A stretch of 64,000 bases of DNA from Archangium lipolyticum (GTDB taxonomy: Bacteria > Myxococcota > Myxococcia > Myxococcales > Myxococcaceae): assembly GCF_024623785.1 (NCBI RefSeq), contig NZ_JANKBZ010000005.1, positions 248,001 to 312,000 of the forward strand. The letters run 5' to 3'. Of this stretch, positions 17,430 through 25,895 are shown piece after piece. A program made the position numbers and the translations under genes. Numbering within the stretch: the first letter of the stretch is position 1; every line of letters starts with the position of its first letter. The notes beneath the pieces are model-generated. The model was given only the letters and a program-made list of their open reading frames with translations, ran no database searches and had not been told where the DNA came from.

Positions 17430-19121
17430 ATGCGTTACCTGGCTCTCGCCATGAGTCTGGATGGAACCCTGGCCGCCGCCGGCCATATCGAGGCGGCGCT
17501 CGAACAACTGCGGAGCTCGGGGCGACGCGCCCTCCTGGTGACCGCGCGACGGCTCGGGGAGCTGCCCGAGGTCTGCCCCCGCCTGGAGCTCTTCGATTGC
17601 GTCATCGCTGAGAATGGAGCCGTCCTGCACTGGCCGGCCCGCCGCGAGAGTCTGTCCCTGCGCGAGCCCGTTCCCGAGTCCTTCACGCGAGCCCTGCGCC
17701 AGCGCATCCCTTCCTCCGTCGAGCGGGGCCGGGTCGCCGTCTACACCCATGCGTCGCGGGCGTGTGCCCTCGTCGAGACGGTTCGCGAGCTCGGTCTCGA
17801 GCTGCAGATCTTCTTCTGTGGTGAGTCGGCGCTGGCCGTGCCTCCGGGCGTCAACAAGGGGGCGGGACTCCAGGAAGCGCTCCTGTCGCTCGGGCTGTCT
17901 CCACACGAGGTCGTCAGTATCGGCAGCGAGGCCAATGACCATTCGCTCCTGGAGATGAGCGAGTGCGCGGTGGCCGTGGCCGATGCGCTGCCCGCGCTCA
18001 AGGAGCGGGCTGCCTTCGTGACGAGAGGAAGGGCGGAGGCCGGGGTGGTCGAGCTCATCGAGGAGCTGGTGCGCGATGACCTCCAGGCGGCGAGGGGGTG
18101 GATTCCCCATGACGCGCTGCTGCTCGGCTTCGATGGGGCCGGAGACGCGGTGTGCGTTCCCGCCTATGGCGACAACGTCCTCGTCGCGGGGCCGCGGGGC
18201 GGCGGACGGTCGCGCTACGCCTTCGGGTTCCTCGAGCGCCTCATCCAGAAGAAGTACCAGCCTTGTGTCATCGACCCCGTGGGGGACTTCGAGCCGCGCG
18301 AGGACATGGTGAGGCTGGGGAGCCGGCTGCGTGCGCCTCGCGTGTCCGAGGTCATCGCCGCCCTGGCGGACCCCTCGGTGAAGCTCGTGGTCAACCTCGC
18401 GGGGCTGCGTCCCTACGAGCAGCCGGGTTTCAGCTCCGAGCTGTTCACGGCGCTGGCGCTGATGCGCAAGCGGACGGGGCGGCCGCACTGGATTGTCGTC
18501 CACGGAGCCCAGCACCTGTGGCCCGCCGGAGAGCGTGCCGAGGGGCTTCCCTCGAAGCTGGGAGAGACCCTTCTGGTGGTGGAGGACCCGGGGGAGGTGG
18601 CGCGTCCCCTTCTTCGGCAGGTGGATGTCGCCGTGGCGGTCGGGCCGGCTCCCACGCGGACCCTCGGGCAGTTGGCCGAGGCGCTCGACAAGACCACTCC
18701 CCACACCCGGCTCAGCACCGGCCAGGAAGATGAAGTGCTCGCCTGGTTCATCACCGAGGGGCGTTGGCCCCTGCGGCTGAGGGTTCCACCCGGGCGCGCG
18801 GAGCGTCTACGCCGGCTCCACGGACACGTGGAGGGAGACCTGGGCTCCGGGAGCTTCGTCTTCCATGGGCCGGAGGGGAGGCTCGACCTGCGGGCCCAGA
18901 ACCTGAGCAGCTTCTGCCAGATGGTGGAGGGAGTGGATGAGCGGACGTGGCTCTTCCACCTCTGGCACGGGGACTACTCGCGCTGGATCCGGCACGTCCT
19001 CCGGGACGACGAGCTGGCCCGGGAGATCTCCGCCATCGAACAGCGCTACGAGCTCCCCGCGGCGGACAGTCGCCGGCGGGTCCGTGGTGCCATCGCCCAC
19101 CGGTACGCGCTTCCCGCCTGA
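17430..19121 (+). CDS. HAD-like plus AAA/HerA-like fusion with degenerate active sites
   Basis: A 563-residue two-domain protein. Residues 1-215 follow the HAD-IIB (Cof-type) phosphatase fold and keep Thr38 (motif II), Lys143 (motif III) and Asp170. The nucleophile position of DxDGT is Ser9 (MSLDGTL), and the first acid of motif IV is Ser166 (GSEAND). Residues 225-563 resemble the HerA/DUF853-like ATPase that, as I recall, accompanies this HAD domain in other myxobacteria. Here the Walker A is GPRGGGRS (254-261), with Arg in place of the catalytic Lys, and the Walker B region is WIVVHGAQHLWP, without the usual Asp-Glu. Both domains therefore look catalytically impaired. Start ATG 17430 follows ACGGAGGTC. 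A regulatory or scaffold role is inferred. Confidence 0.75.
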   Translation: MRYLALAMSLDGTLAAAGHIEAALEQLRSSGRRALLVTARRLGELPEVCPRLELFDCVIAENGAVLHWPARRESLSLREPVPESFTRALRQRIPSSVERGRVAVYTHASRACALVETVRELGLELQIFFCGESALAVPPGVNKGAGLQEALLSLGLSPHEVVSIGSEANDHSLLEMSECAVAVADALPALKERAAFVTRGRAEAGVVELIEELVRDDLQAARGWIPHDALLLGFDGAGDAVCVPAYGDNVLVAGPRGGGRSRYAFGFLERLIQKKYQPCVIDPVGDFEPREDMVRLGSRLRAPRVSEVIAALADPSVKLVVNLAGLRPYEQPGFSSELFTALALMRKRTGRPHWIVVHGAQHLWPAGERAEGLPSKLGETLLVVEDPGEVARPLLRQVDVAVAVGPAPTRTLGQLAEALDKTTPHTRLSTGQEDEVLAWFITEGRWPLRLRVPPGRAERLRRLHGHVEGDLGSGSFVFHGPEGRLDLRAQNLSSFCQMVEGVDERTWLFHLWHGDYSRWIRHVLRDDELAREISAIEQRYELPAADSRRRVRGAIAHRYALPA

Positions 19122-19179
19122 GGTGGGGTGGGCCCGCGGCCAGGTGGGCCCACCTCTCTGCTCCTGGGAGCGTTTCGAC

Positions 19180-20460
19180 ATGACTGGGATTGCACTCGTT
19201 CTGGCCATCGTGTTCATCGGAATCGTCCTCTTCTCCCTGGAGACGGTTCCCCTCGAGGTGACGGCGCTCGCCATCGTCTGCCTGCTCGCGCTGACGGGAG
19301 TCCTCACGCCGGCGGAGGCCTTCGCCGGGTTCTCCAACGAGACGGTCATCTTCATCTTCGCGCTCCTGGCGATGACGGAGGGGCTGTCGGCGACCGGGGT
19401 GATGCACAGGGCCGGGAGCTGGCTGGCCCGCTTCGGCCGGCGTGGCTCCCGGGGATTCCTCGTGGGGCTGATGCTGCTGGTGGCGGTGTTCTCGGCCTTC
19501 GTCCCCAACACGATCACCACGGCGGCCTTCCTCCCGGTGGCCCTCCGAGGCGCGAAGGCCGCTGGCCTGCGCAGGAGCCGGGTGCTCATGCCACTCGCCT
19601 TCGCCTCCATCCTGGGGGGAATGGGCTTCCTGTATGGGACCTCGACGAACCTGGTGGTCTCCGCGCGTCTCGATGACCTCGGGATGCGCCCCATCGGTCT
19701 GGTCGAGCTCACGCCGGTGGGGCTGCCCGTGGCGCTCCTGGGCATTGCGCTCCTCCTCCTCCTGACACCCGTGGTCCTGCCCACCCGGACGGGCGTCGGC
19801 GAGGAGGACGGGCGGGCGCGGGACTTCATCACCGAGACTCCGCGTCACTCCAAGGCGTTGCTCGCCATCTCCCTCTTCGCGGCCGCGCTCGTCCTCGGCT
19901 CGGTGGGACTGGTGCCCCTGTCGGTCGCGGGCATGGCGGGCGTCCTCCTCATGGTCCTCACCGGCTGTCTGGACCCGAGGCGTGCGTTCCGCATCGACTG
20001 GCGGGTGGTGCTGTTGATCGGCTCGATGATGGCGCTCGGTCTCGCCATGGAGAAGAGCGGGGCGGGGCGGTTCCTCGGAAGCTTCGCGGCCGAGGTCGCC
20101 GGCGTGGGTGGCCCGCGCCTGGTGCTGCTCTGCCTCATGGTGCTGACCGTCGTGCTCTCCATTCCGATGAGCAACCAGGCCGCAGCGCTCGTGGTGTTGC
20201 CCATCGGGTTGAGCGCCGCCGCGGGCCTGGGCGTCAATCCCCGCACGTTCGCCATGGGGATTGCGCTCGCCGCCTCATGCTCGTTCATCACCCCGCTCGA
20301 GCCGAGCTGTCTGCTGGTGTACGGCCCCGGGCGCTACCGCTTCAGTGACTTCTTCCGTCTCGGAGGGCCTCTCACCGTGTTGGTGCTCGCCGTGCTTCTC
20401 GTGCTCGTCCCCTGGGCCTGGCCGATGGAGGCGCACGGCCTGTCCGGCGGGGCGGGGTAG
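19180..20460 (+). CDS. SLC13/ArsB-NhaD superfamily permease
   Basis: A 426-residue polytopic inner-membrane transporter of the ion transporter superfamily (SLC13/DASS-like anion permease). Two inverted halves are visible. The first has SNETVIFIFALLAM, the helix-break motif VPNTITTAAFLPV (about 104-116) and GGMGFLYGTSTNLVVS. The second has SIPMSNQAAALVVLPIGLS and CSFITPLEPSCLLVYGPG. Paired Pro/Ser-Asn-Thr-like hairpins bind the carboxylate or inorganic anion and Na+ in this family. The substrate cannot be read from sequence. Start ATG 19180 has GGGAG upstream and lies 58 nt after the HAD/ATPase-like gene, probably in the same transcript. Confidence 0.83.
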   Translation: MTGIALVLAIVFIGIVLFSLETVPLEVTALAIVCLLALTGVLTPAEAFAGFSNETVIFIFALLAMTEGLSATGVMHRAGSWLARFGRRGSRGFLVGLMLLVAVFSAFVPNTITTAAFLPVALRGAKAAGLRRSRVLMPLAFASILGGMGFLYGTSTNLVVSARLDDLGMRPIGLVELTPVGLPVALLGIALLLLLTPVVLPTRTGVGEEDGRARDFITETPRHSKALLAISLFAAALVLGSVGLVPLSVAGMAGVLLMVLTGCLDPRRAFRIDWRVVLLIGSMMALGLAMEKSGAGRFLGSFAAEVAGVGGPRLVLLCLMVLTVVLSIPMSNQAAALVVLPIGLSAAAGLGVNPRTFAMGIALAASCSFITPLEPSCLLVYGPGRYRFSDFFRLGGPLTVLVLAVLLVLVPWAWPMEAHGLSGGAG

Positions 20461-20476
20461 GGCACGGCGGCACCCA

Positions 20477-21598
20477 TCAGGTGCCGACGAGCCGGAAGTC
20501 GGATGCCTGTTCGAGCTGGTGGACACGGGGTCCTCGACGGAGGACACCCTTGACGGTCACGTAACGCTGTTCGAGGTGGGCCGCGGTCGCCTGCCGGTAA
20601 TCGGTGGCGCCCAGTGTGACTCGGACCTTCAGCAGCTCATCCTCCACCTGGGCCTGGAGGACGACGGCTCCTTCGACTTCACCGTACTCACCTGGCTCCC
20701 CCATCAACTCCACCACCCTGCCGACGAACTGGTTGGGCTGTGCTCCACGGGAGGGCCGGAGCTGGTGGGCCATCTTCTCGATGGCCTCGTACATGTTCCG
20801 ATCCACATGGACCTCGGAGGGCACCTCTGGCTCGACGGGGAGCAGGGGGGACCAGGAGCTGCGCAGTCGTAGGTCAGCGCTCTCATCGCGCGGCATCATC
20901 TCGACGAGCGCCTCGCAGAGGTTGGCGCTCACCACGGGCTCGCCACTGGCGGGCTCGAGGACCCTCTCGGGCGCGCCCGCTCGAACGGCCGCGGCCACGT
21001 GTGCCACCGAGCGCAGGAGCAGCAGGGAGGCGCGCCTTCCGAAGGACTCTTCCCGTGCCGACCGTTGCGGCGTCACATCGAGCGGTGCTTCCACCGTCAG
21101 GACGAAGCTCCCCAGTTCCGTCTGCCCGAGGCGGCATTCCTGGAGGAACGCATCTGCCTCCGCCAGGGTCATTCGTGGGTGGAAGGTCGTTCCCGGACGC
21201 TTGATGCTGCAGGCGCTGGCGAGCAGGGCCTTGCGCACGCCATTCACCAGGTCCAGCCCATTGCCCAGACGGATGCCTCCATCTCGCGTCTCCTCGCCTT
21301 CCAGGGCGAAGCGGATCAGGTCCCACCTGGGCCGCAGCAGGTCTCGCAGGAGCGACTCCATGGAGCGCTGCTCGTATTCGGCGACGCGTCGCGCGACCTC
21401 CACCATCGCTTCGCCATAATCGATGAGGTCGCGATCCAGGGGGACCTGGACCTCCGCGACGGGCGCCTGGCCGATGCGATAGATGGCCGCTTGGAGACGG
21501 CGCGACGGGATGCGGTTCCATCCGCGTGCTTCCAGATAGGCGCGCACGTTCTGGTAGTCGACCCGGTTTCCGAGCGCGAGGAGTTGCTCCGCGTTCAT
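20477..21598 (-). CDS. Unknown protein, partner of the DUF4365 gene
   Basis: A 373-residue soluble protein with no signal peptide or membrane segment and no family I recognise. It has a helical N-terminal region (residues 1-100, including VARRVAEYEQRSMESLLRDLLRP) and a mixed middle with Arg-rich helices. The C-terminal 85 residues (about 288-373) are beta-rich and resemble an OB- or SH3-like nucleic-acid or ligand-binding barrel (FVGRVVELMGEPGEYGEVEG...VTVKGVLRRG). Its ATG overlaps the stop of the DUF4365 gene in an ATGA arrangement, so translation is coupled and the two proteins probably act together. It is last in the proA-rsfS-rlmH run. A nuclease-associated recognition or immunity function is speculation. 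Confidence 0.75.
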   Translation of the reverse strand: MNAEQLLALGNRVDYQNVRAYLEARGWNRIPSRRLQAAIYRIGQAPVAEVQVPLDRDLIDYGEAMVEVARRVAEYEQRSMESLLRDLLRPRWDLIRFALEGEETRDGGIRLGNGLDLVNGVRKALLASACSIKRPGTTFHPRMTLAEADAFLQECRLGQTELGSFVLTVEAPLDVTPQRSAREESFGRRASLLLLRSVAHVAAAVRAGAPERVLEPASGEPVVSANLCEALVEMMPRDESADLRLRSSWSPLLPVEPEVPSEVHVDRNMYEAIEKMAHQLRPSRGAQPNQFVGRVVELMGEPGEYGEVEGAVVLQAQVEDELLKVRVTLGATDYRQATAAHLEQRYVTVKGVLRRGPRVHQLEQASDFRLVGT

Positions 21599-22107
21599 GG
21601 TGCGAGCTCCTCTTCACGGGACACCTTGCGCAACAGGTCGCGCAGGGTGTCGTGGTCGAAGGTCTGCCTGCGTGACAGGCGGACCGTCTGGCTCGTTTCG
21701 TTGGTCGTGGCTGGCAAGCCTCGAAGCGAGAGCCAGTAGGCACATCGCCGCAAGGTGAGCGCCTCCTCGGTGAGGGTCAGCCACTGCCCCTCGTCCCCTG
21801 GCATGACGAACACGACGAGGATGCGTGGAACGAGCGACGGGGCGATGAGATCGTCGTAGTTCTTCCGGGAGAGCTCGAAGGAGAAGGCCCTCTCGGGAAG
21901 TGGGTCGAGCACCGTGGCCTTGAGCTGGATGGCCAGCTCGGGCGAGGTCAGGACCGCATCTTCCGTCAGCAGTCCGCGTGCGCGGACCTTGAGGTCCACG
22001 CTGTCTCGGTCCTTGCGTACCTCCTCGACCGAGAATCCGGCCCGCGAGGCGATGGCGCGAACGTACGTGAGGCTCAACTCCTCCTTGATATCGTCGGGGC
22101 TCAGCAT
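21595..22107 (-). CDS. DUF4365 domain protein (PD-(D/E)xK-like)
   Basis: A 170-residue protein of the DUF4365 type. After an N-terminal helix (DDIKEELSLTYVRAIASRAG) come VDLKVRARG (Asp38) and ELAIQLKAT (Gln61-x-Lys63), which together form the D...QxK signature of a PD-(D/E)xK nuclease fold. The C-terminal half is a strand-helix core (LVPRILVVFVMP) plus a helical tail. DUF4365 proteins are widespread, often near mobile or defence genes, and mostly uncharacterised. The ATG lies 6 nt after the rlmH stop with no ribosome site of its own, so expression should follow rlmH. The coupled downstream gene is its likely functional partner. Confidence 0.75.
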   Translation of the reverse strand: MLSPDDIKEELSLTYVRAIASRAGFSVEEVRKDRDSVDLKVRARGLLTEDAVLTSPELAIQLKATVLDPLPERAFSFELSRKNYDDLIAPSLVPRILVVFVMPGDEGQWLTLTEEALTLRRCAYWLSLRGLPATTNETSQTVRLSRRQTFDHDTLRDLLRKVSREEELAP

Positions 22108-22113
22108 GGCCGG

Positions 22114-22578
22114 CTACTTGTGGTACGGCTCACCCTTGAGGATGGTGAAGGCGCGGTAGAGCTGCTCTACCAGCACGACCCGTGCCAGCCGGTGCGGCAG
22201 CGTCATCTTCGACAGCGAGAGCACCAGGTCCGCGGACTGTCTCACCCGCTCGTCCAGGCCCTCGTCACCGCCGATGATGAGCAGCAGGTCCTTCGCTCCA
22301 TCCTGCGCGCGGCCCACGTAGCGGCTGAACTCCACCGAGTCCAACAGCTTGCCCCGCTCGTCGAGCGCCACCAGCAGATCCTGCGGCTTGCGGCGCGAGA
22401 GGATGGCCTCGGCCTCCTGGGCCTTGGCGTCCCCCGCCTTCCCCTTCTTCCCACCCGCCTCGGGCAACTCAATCAGCTCGAAGCGGGTGTAGTGGGTCAG
22501 GCGCGAGGCGTACTCCTGGACCGCGGGCTCATAGAGGCCCGAGCGGTCCTTGCCTATCGAGAGGAGCCGGACCTTCAG
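22114..22578 (-). CDS. rlmH: 23S rRNA pseudouridine-1915 N3-methyltransferase RlmH
   Basis: A 154-residue SPOUT methyltransferase that methylates pseudouridine 1915 of 23S rRNA using SAM. The C-terminal knot carries [44 protein letters not shown] and the terminal GEPYHK. The N-terminal [22 protein letters not shown] is in frame only from CTG 22578-22576. No ATG, GTG or TTG exists close upstream, and the next downstream candidate (TTG 22467) would remove 37 conserved residues. With CTG the length equals the usual 155-residue family size, and GGAGAAGG lies just upstream. The CTG overlaps the rsfS stop as CTGA, implying translational coupling. Confidence 0.9.
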   Translation of the reverse strand: MKVRLLSIGKDRSGLYEPAVQEYASRLTHYTRFELIELPEAGGKKGKAGDAKAQEAEAILSRRKPQDLLVALDERGKLLDSVEFSRYVGRAQDGAKDLLLIIGGDEGLDERVRQSADLVLSLSKMTLPHRLARVVLVEQLYRAFTILKGEPYHK

Positions 22579-23105
22579 GCCACCTTCTCCCGCGGCGCGT
22601 CCGCCCAGAGGCCCTCGAGGTCATAGTGGGCGCGCATCTCGGAGAAGAAGAGGTGCGCCACCACCTCGCCGAAATCCAGCAGCACCCACTGGCCCGTCTC
22701 CATGCCCTCGTGGCCGATGGGGCGCAGGCTCTCGGTCTCCTTGAGGTTGGTCAGCACGTGCTCCGCCATGGCGGACACCTGCCGATCGCTCTCGCCCGAG
22801 CCCACCACGAAGTAGTCCGCGTAGGACGTCATCCCGCGCACGTCGAGGATGACGATGTCCAGGCCCTTCTTGTCCGACAGCAGGTGGGCAATCTTGCGCG
22901 CCAGCGCATGGGCGCGCGGGTTCTCCACCGGCGCCGAGGGCATCGCCGCTGGCGTCAGGGCCTTCTTCTTCGCCGTCTTCTTGCGGGCGGGCAGCTTCTT
23001 GGCCGCCGTCTTCTTCGTCGCCAGCTTCTTGCGGGCGGCCGGCGTCTTCGCCGCGCTCTTCTTCGCCGCCGTCTTCTTCTTCGTCGCCGTTTTCTTGGTC
23101 GCCAT
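22575..23105 (-). CDS. rsfS: Ribosome silencing factor RsfS with basic N-terminal tail
   Basis: A 176-residue protein. Residues about 65-176 are the RsfS/Iojap domain ([64 protein letters not shown]), which binds L14 on the 50S subunit and blocks subunit joining when nutrients are short. Residues 1-55 are almost entirely Lys, Ala, Thr and Arg in KKTAAKK-like repeats reminiscent of the histone H1-like tails seen in other proteins. That extension is absent from ordinary RsfS of about 105-130 residues and may bind rRNA or DNA. The ATG at 23105 begins MATKK. It lies 19 nt after proA and overlaps rlmH by 4 nt. Confidence 0.92.
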   Translation of the reverse strand: MATKKTATKKKTAAKKSAAKTPAARKKLATKKTAAKKLPARKKTAKKKALTPAAMPSAPVENPRAHALARKIAHLLSDKKGLDIVILDVRGMTSYADYFVVGSGESDRQVSAMAEHVLTNLKETESLRPIGHEGMETGQWVLLDFGEVVAHLFFSEMRAHYDLEGLWADAPREKVA

Positions 23106-23124
23106 ACGTGTCCTGGGGCCCACC

Positions 23125-24393
23125 CTAGCGCACCTGCCCGCTCCCGTGGATGACGTACTTCTGACTCGTCAATTCTCGCAAGCCCATGGGCCCGAAAGCA
23201 TGCAATCGACTGGTGGAAATCCCAATCTCCGCCCCCAGGCCCAGCTCGCCCCCGTCGTTGAAGCGGGTGGAGGCGTTCCACACCACCGCGCTGGCCTGGG
23301 CTTCCCGGGTGAAACGCCCCGCCACCGCCGCGTCCGCCGTGACGATGGCCTCGGTGTGTTCGCTACCGTACCGGGCGATGTGCCCCAGCGCCGCGTCCAG
23401 CCCGTCCACCACCCGCACCGCCATGACGAGGTCCAGGAACTCCTGCCCCCAGTCCTCCTCCGAGGCCGGCTTCACCGGCACCCCGGCCCGCTCCAGCACC
23501 TCCACCGTGGCCCCGTCCCCGCGCAGCTCCACCCCCTTCGCCACCAGCTCCCGCCCCACCTGGGGCAGGAAGCGCTCCGCCACCGAACGGTCCACCAGCA
23601 GGCACTCGGCGGCGTTGCACACCCCCGGCCGGCTCGTCTTCGCGTTCACGGTGATGCGCGTGGCCATCTCCAGGTCCGCCGCCCCGTGCACGTACACGTG
23701 GCAGACGCCCTTGTAGTGCTTCACCACCGGAATCCGCGCGTTCTCCGCCACGAAGCGGATGAGCCCCTCGCCACCCCGGGGGATGCACAAATCAATCAGC
23801 CCCTCCAGCTTCAGCAGCTCCAGCAGCGTCTCGCGCTCGCCCGGGGGCACCGGCTGGATGCACGCCGCCGGCAACCCCGCCTCGGTGACGCCCGCCGCCA
23901 GCGCCGAGGCGATCGCCGCGTTGGAGCGCGCCGCCTCGCTGCCCCCGCGCAGCAGCGCCGCGTTGCCACTCTTGAGGCACAGCGCCGCCGCGTCGCTCGT
24001 CACGTTGGGGCGGGCTTCATAAATCATCAACACCACCCCCAGCGGCAGCCGCACCTTGCGCACGTGCAGCCCGTTGGGCCGGTCCCACTCCTCCGTCTGC
24101 TCACCCACCGGATCCTTCAGGCCGGCCACCGACTCCACCGCCCGGGCCATGGCCTCCACCCGCTGGGCGTCCAGCAGCAGCCGGTCCAGGAAGGCGCCTC
24201 CCTTGCCGGCGGTGCGCGCGGCGGCCATGTCCGCCTCGTTGGCGGCGAGGATGGCGGGGGTGGCCTGGCGCAGGTGGCGGGCCATGGCCCCCAGGGCCGC
24301 ATCCTTCTGGCTGGTGGGGGCGGTGGCGAGCACGCGGGAGGCCGCCCGGGCGGTCTCGGCGAGGGAGCGCACGTCTTCCTTGGCAACGGACAT
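23125..24393 (-). CDS. proA: Gamma-glutamyl phosphate reductase
   Basis: A 422-residue aldehyde-dehydrogenase-fold enzyme of proline synthesis, reducing L-glutamyl-5-phosphate to the semialdehyde with NADPH. Family features are [18 protein letters not shown] (about 115-132), [12 protein letters not shown], the catalytic Cys in [14 protein letters not shown] (about 265-278), and the C-terminal [19 protein letters not shown]. The length is standard. It leads a leftward run with rsfS and rlmH, a frequent order in bacteria where proA precedes rsfS. The start MSVAKED at 24393 lies opposite the divergent TPR gene, with 22 bp between the start codons. Confidence 0.95.
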   Translation of the reverse strand: MSVAKEDVRSLAETARAASRVLATAPTSQKDAALGAMARHLRQATPAILAANEADMAAARTAGKGGAFLDRLLLDAQRVEAMARAVESVAGLKDPVGEQTEEWDRPNGLHVRKVRLPLGVVLMIYEARPNVTSDAAALCLKSGNAALLRGGSEAARSNAAIASALAAGVTEAGLPAACIQPVPPGERETLLELLKLEGLIDLCIPRGGEGLIRFVAENARIPVVKHYKGVCHVYVHGAADLEMATRITVNAKTSRPGVCNAAECLLVDRSVAERFLPQVGRELVAKGVELRGDGATVEVLERAGVPVKPASEEDWGQEFLDLVMAVRVVDGLDAALGHIARYGSEHTEAIVTADAAVAGRFTREAQASAVVWNASTRFNDGGELGLGAEIGISTSRLHAFGPMGLRELTSQKYVIHGSGQVR

Positions 24394-24415
24394 GCCTCTC
24401 CTCTATCACCGGACC

Positions 24416-24730
24416 ATGAGCGACGCCCGGTTGGAGCAGTTCAAGCAGATGGCGGCTGAGTTTCCCGACGCGCCCATGGCGCATTTCTCCCTGGGCAAGG
24501 CCTACCTGGAGCGCCGGCAGTACGCCGAGGCCGCCCAGGCCCTGGAGACGGCCGTGCGGTTGGATCCGGCGTACGCCGCGGCCCTGGTGTCCCTGGGGGA
24601 TGCCTACGCGGGCGCCGGGCAGACGCAGAAGGCCCGAGAGGTGCTCACCCGCGCCCGGGATACGGCGCTCGCCCAGAGCCATGCCAGCCTCGCCGAGGAG
24701 ATCGACGAGCGGCTGTCCGGGTTGGACTGA
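24416..24730 (+). CDS. Small TPR protein
   Basis: A 104-residue protein of two to three tetratricopeptide repeats (APMAHFSLGKAYLERRQYAEAAQALETAVRLDP and a second unit ending in the GAGQTQKAREVL helix). It has no signal peptide and is probably a cytoplasmic adaptor. ATG 24416 begins MSDARLEQFKQMA; an in-frame ATG at 24392 would add eight residues that overlap the proA start. The stop lies 9 bp from the end of the convergent outer-membrane protein gene. The partner is unknown. Confidence 0.75.
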   Translation: MSDARLEQFKQMAAEFPDAPMAHFSLGKAYLERRQYAEAAQALETAVRLDPAYAAALVSLGDAYAGAGQTQKAREVLTRARDTALAQSHASLAEEIDERLSGLD

Positions 24731-24739
24731 GACCGGCTA

Positions 24740-25801
24740 CTACAGCCGCCAGGTGAGGCCCACCCCGCCCACCTGGCGGAAGTAGAACAGCTCGTTGCGC
24801 GGCAGTTGGGTACCGTACATCGCGAACGAGAGCTCCACGTCCAGGTGCTCGTGGATGGGCCGGACCAGCTTCAGCGACAGCGTGTTCTGCGCCTCGTCGT
24901 CCTCGAGCAGGATGATGTCGGGCGAGAGGTAGACGCCGTCCGGGTAGCGGTTGATGCCCAGGGCGCCCTGGGCCAGCAGCATCAACCTCCAGGGCAGGCG
25001 CACCCCGGCGCTGCCGCTCAGCCGGTGGCGCTGCACCGACTCGCCGAAGCTGTTGGAGCTGGTCTCCTGGTACGTGTACGCCACCCCCAGCGCCAGCGGG
25101 CCCTTGTAGGTGTAGCCCACGCTCGCCAGCAGGGAGCCGTCCTGTCGCCGCCCGGTCCACGCCAGCTGTGTCCCCGGTGGGTAGCGCACGGAGGCGTGAT
25201 AGCGGCGCGAGCCATACTCGCCGGAGGCGGTGAGGGCGTGCCGGCGGTCGATGCGGTAGCGCGCGAGGAAGCCCACCTCGGGGCCGCCGAAGCTGGCGGC
25301 GAAGTCCGGCCGGTAGAGGAATCGGTGCGCTCCCGCGCGCAGGCGCAGGGCCAGCCGGGCGTCCGGGGCGTACTCCACGAAGGCCGTCCCCATCAGGTCC
25401 GAGTAGTCGCGGCTGCCCCCCCGCCGGTCCTTGGCGCGCCCCTCCACGCCCAGTCCCAGCGACGTGCCCAGGGCGATGGAGCCCTCCAGCGCCGCGGCCT
25501 GCACCAGCACGTCCTCGTCGGCGAAGGTGAGGTACTTGCGGACACCCCCGTCGTAGCGGCCCACGAGCTGCCAGCGGTCCGCGGTGTAGCGGCCCTCGCC
25601 CGAGGCCAGCAGGCTGAACATCAGATCCGCGGCACCGGAGCCCAGGCGCCCCTTGGAGAAGTCGCGCGGCGCGTTCCCGTCCAGCAGCGTCCGGCCCGTC
25701 ACGCGCAGGGCTCCCTCCACGTCGGCGGCGTGCGCGCCACCGGCGAGCGCCAGGCAAAGCACCACGAGCGCGGAGAGGAGCCGTTTCAACGGGCGCACCA
25801 T
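24740..25801 (-). CDS. Outer-membrane beta-barrel protein
   Basis: A 353-residue exported protein. A signal peptide (PLKRLLSALVVLCLALAGGAHA) is followed by alternating amphipathic strands typical of a porin-like barrel (WQLVGRYDGGVRKYLTF, ARLALRLRAGAHRFLYRP, HALTASGEYGSRRYHASVRY). The sequence ends on an aromatic strand (VGGVGLTWRL), the usual recognition end for the Bam assembly machinery. ATG 25801 directly precedes the signal peptide. It is divergent from the lipoprotein gene at 25896 across 94 bp. The cargo or function is unknown. Confidence 0.78.
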   Translation of the reverse strand: MVRPLKRLLSALVVLCLALAGGAHAADVEGALRVTGRTLLDGNAPRDFSKGRLGSGAADLMFSLLASGEGRYTADRWQLVGRYDGGVRKYLTFADEDVLVQAAALEGSIALGTSLGLGVEGRAKDRRGGSRDYSDLMGTAFVEYAPDARLALRLRAGAHRFLYRPDFAASFGGPEVGFLARYRIDRRHALTASGEYGSRRYHASVRYPPGTQLAWTGRRQDGSLLASVGYTYKGPLALGVAYTYQETSSNSFGESVQRHRLSGSAGVRLPWRLMLLAQGALGINRYPDGVYLSPDIILLEDDEAQNTLSLKLVRPIHEHLDVELSFAMYGTQLPRNELFYFRQVGGVGLTWRL

Positions 25802-25895
25802 ACTCCGGGCTCCGGCCGCATGCCCCGTCCGCGAGAGGGCGGCCAGCCCGGTCGAGCGGTGACGGCCCGCCCGGACGGCCGTTAGACTGTGTACC

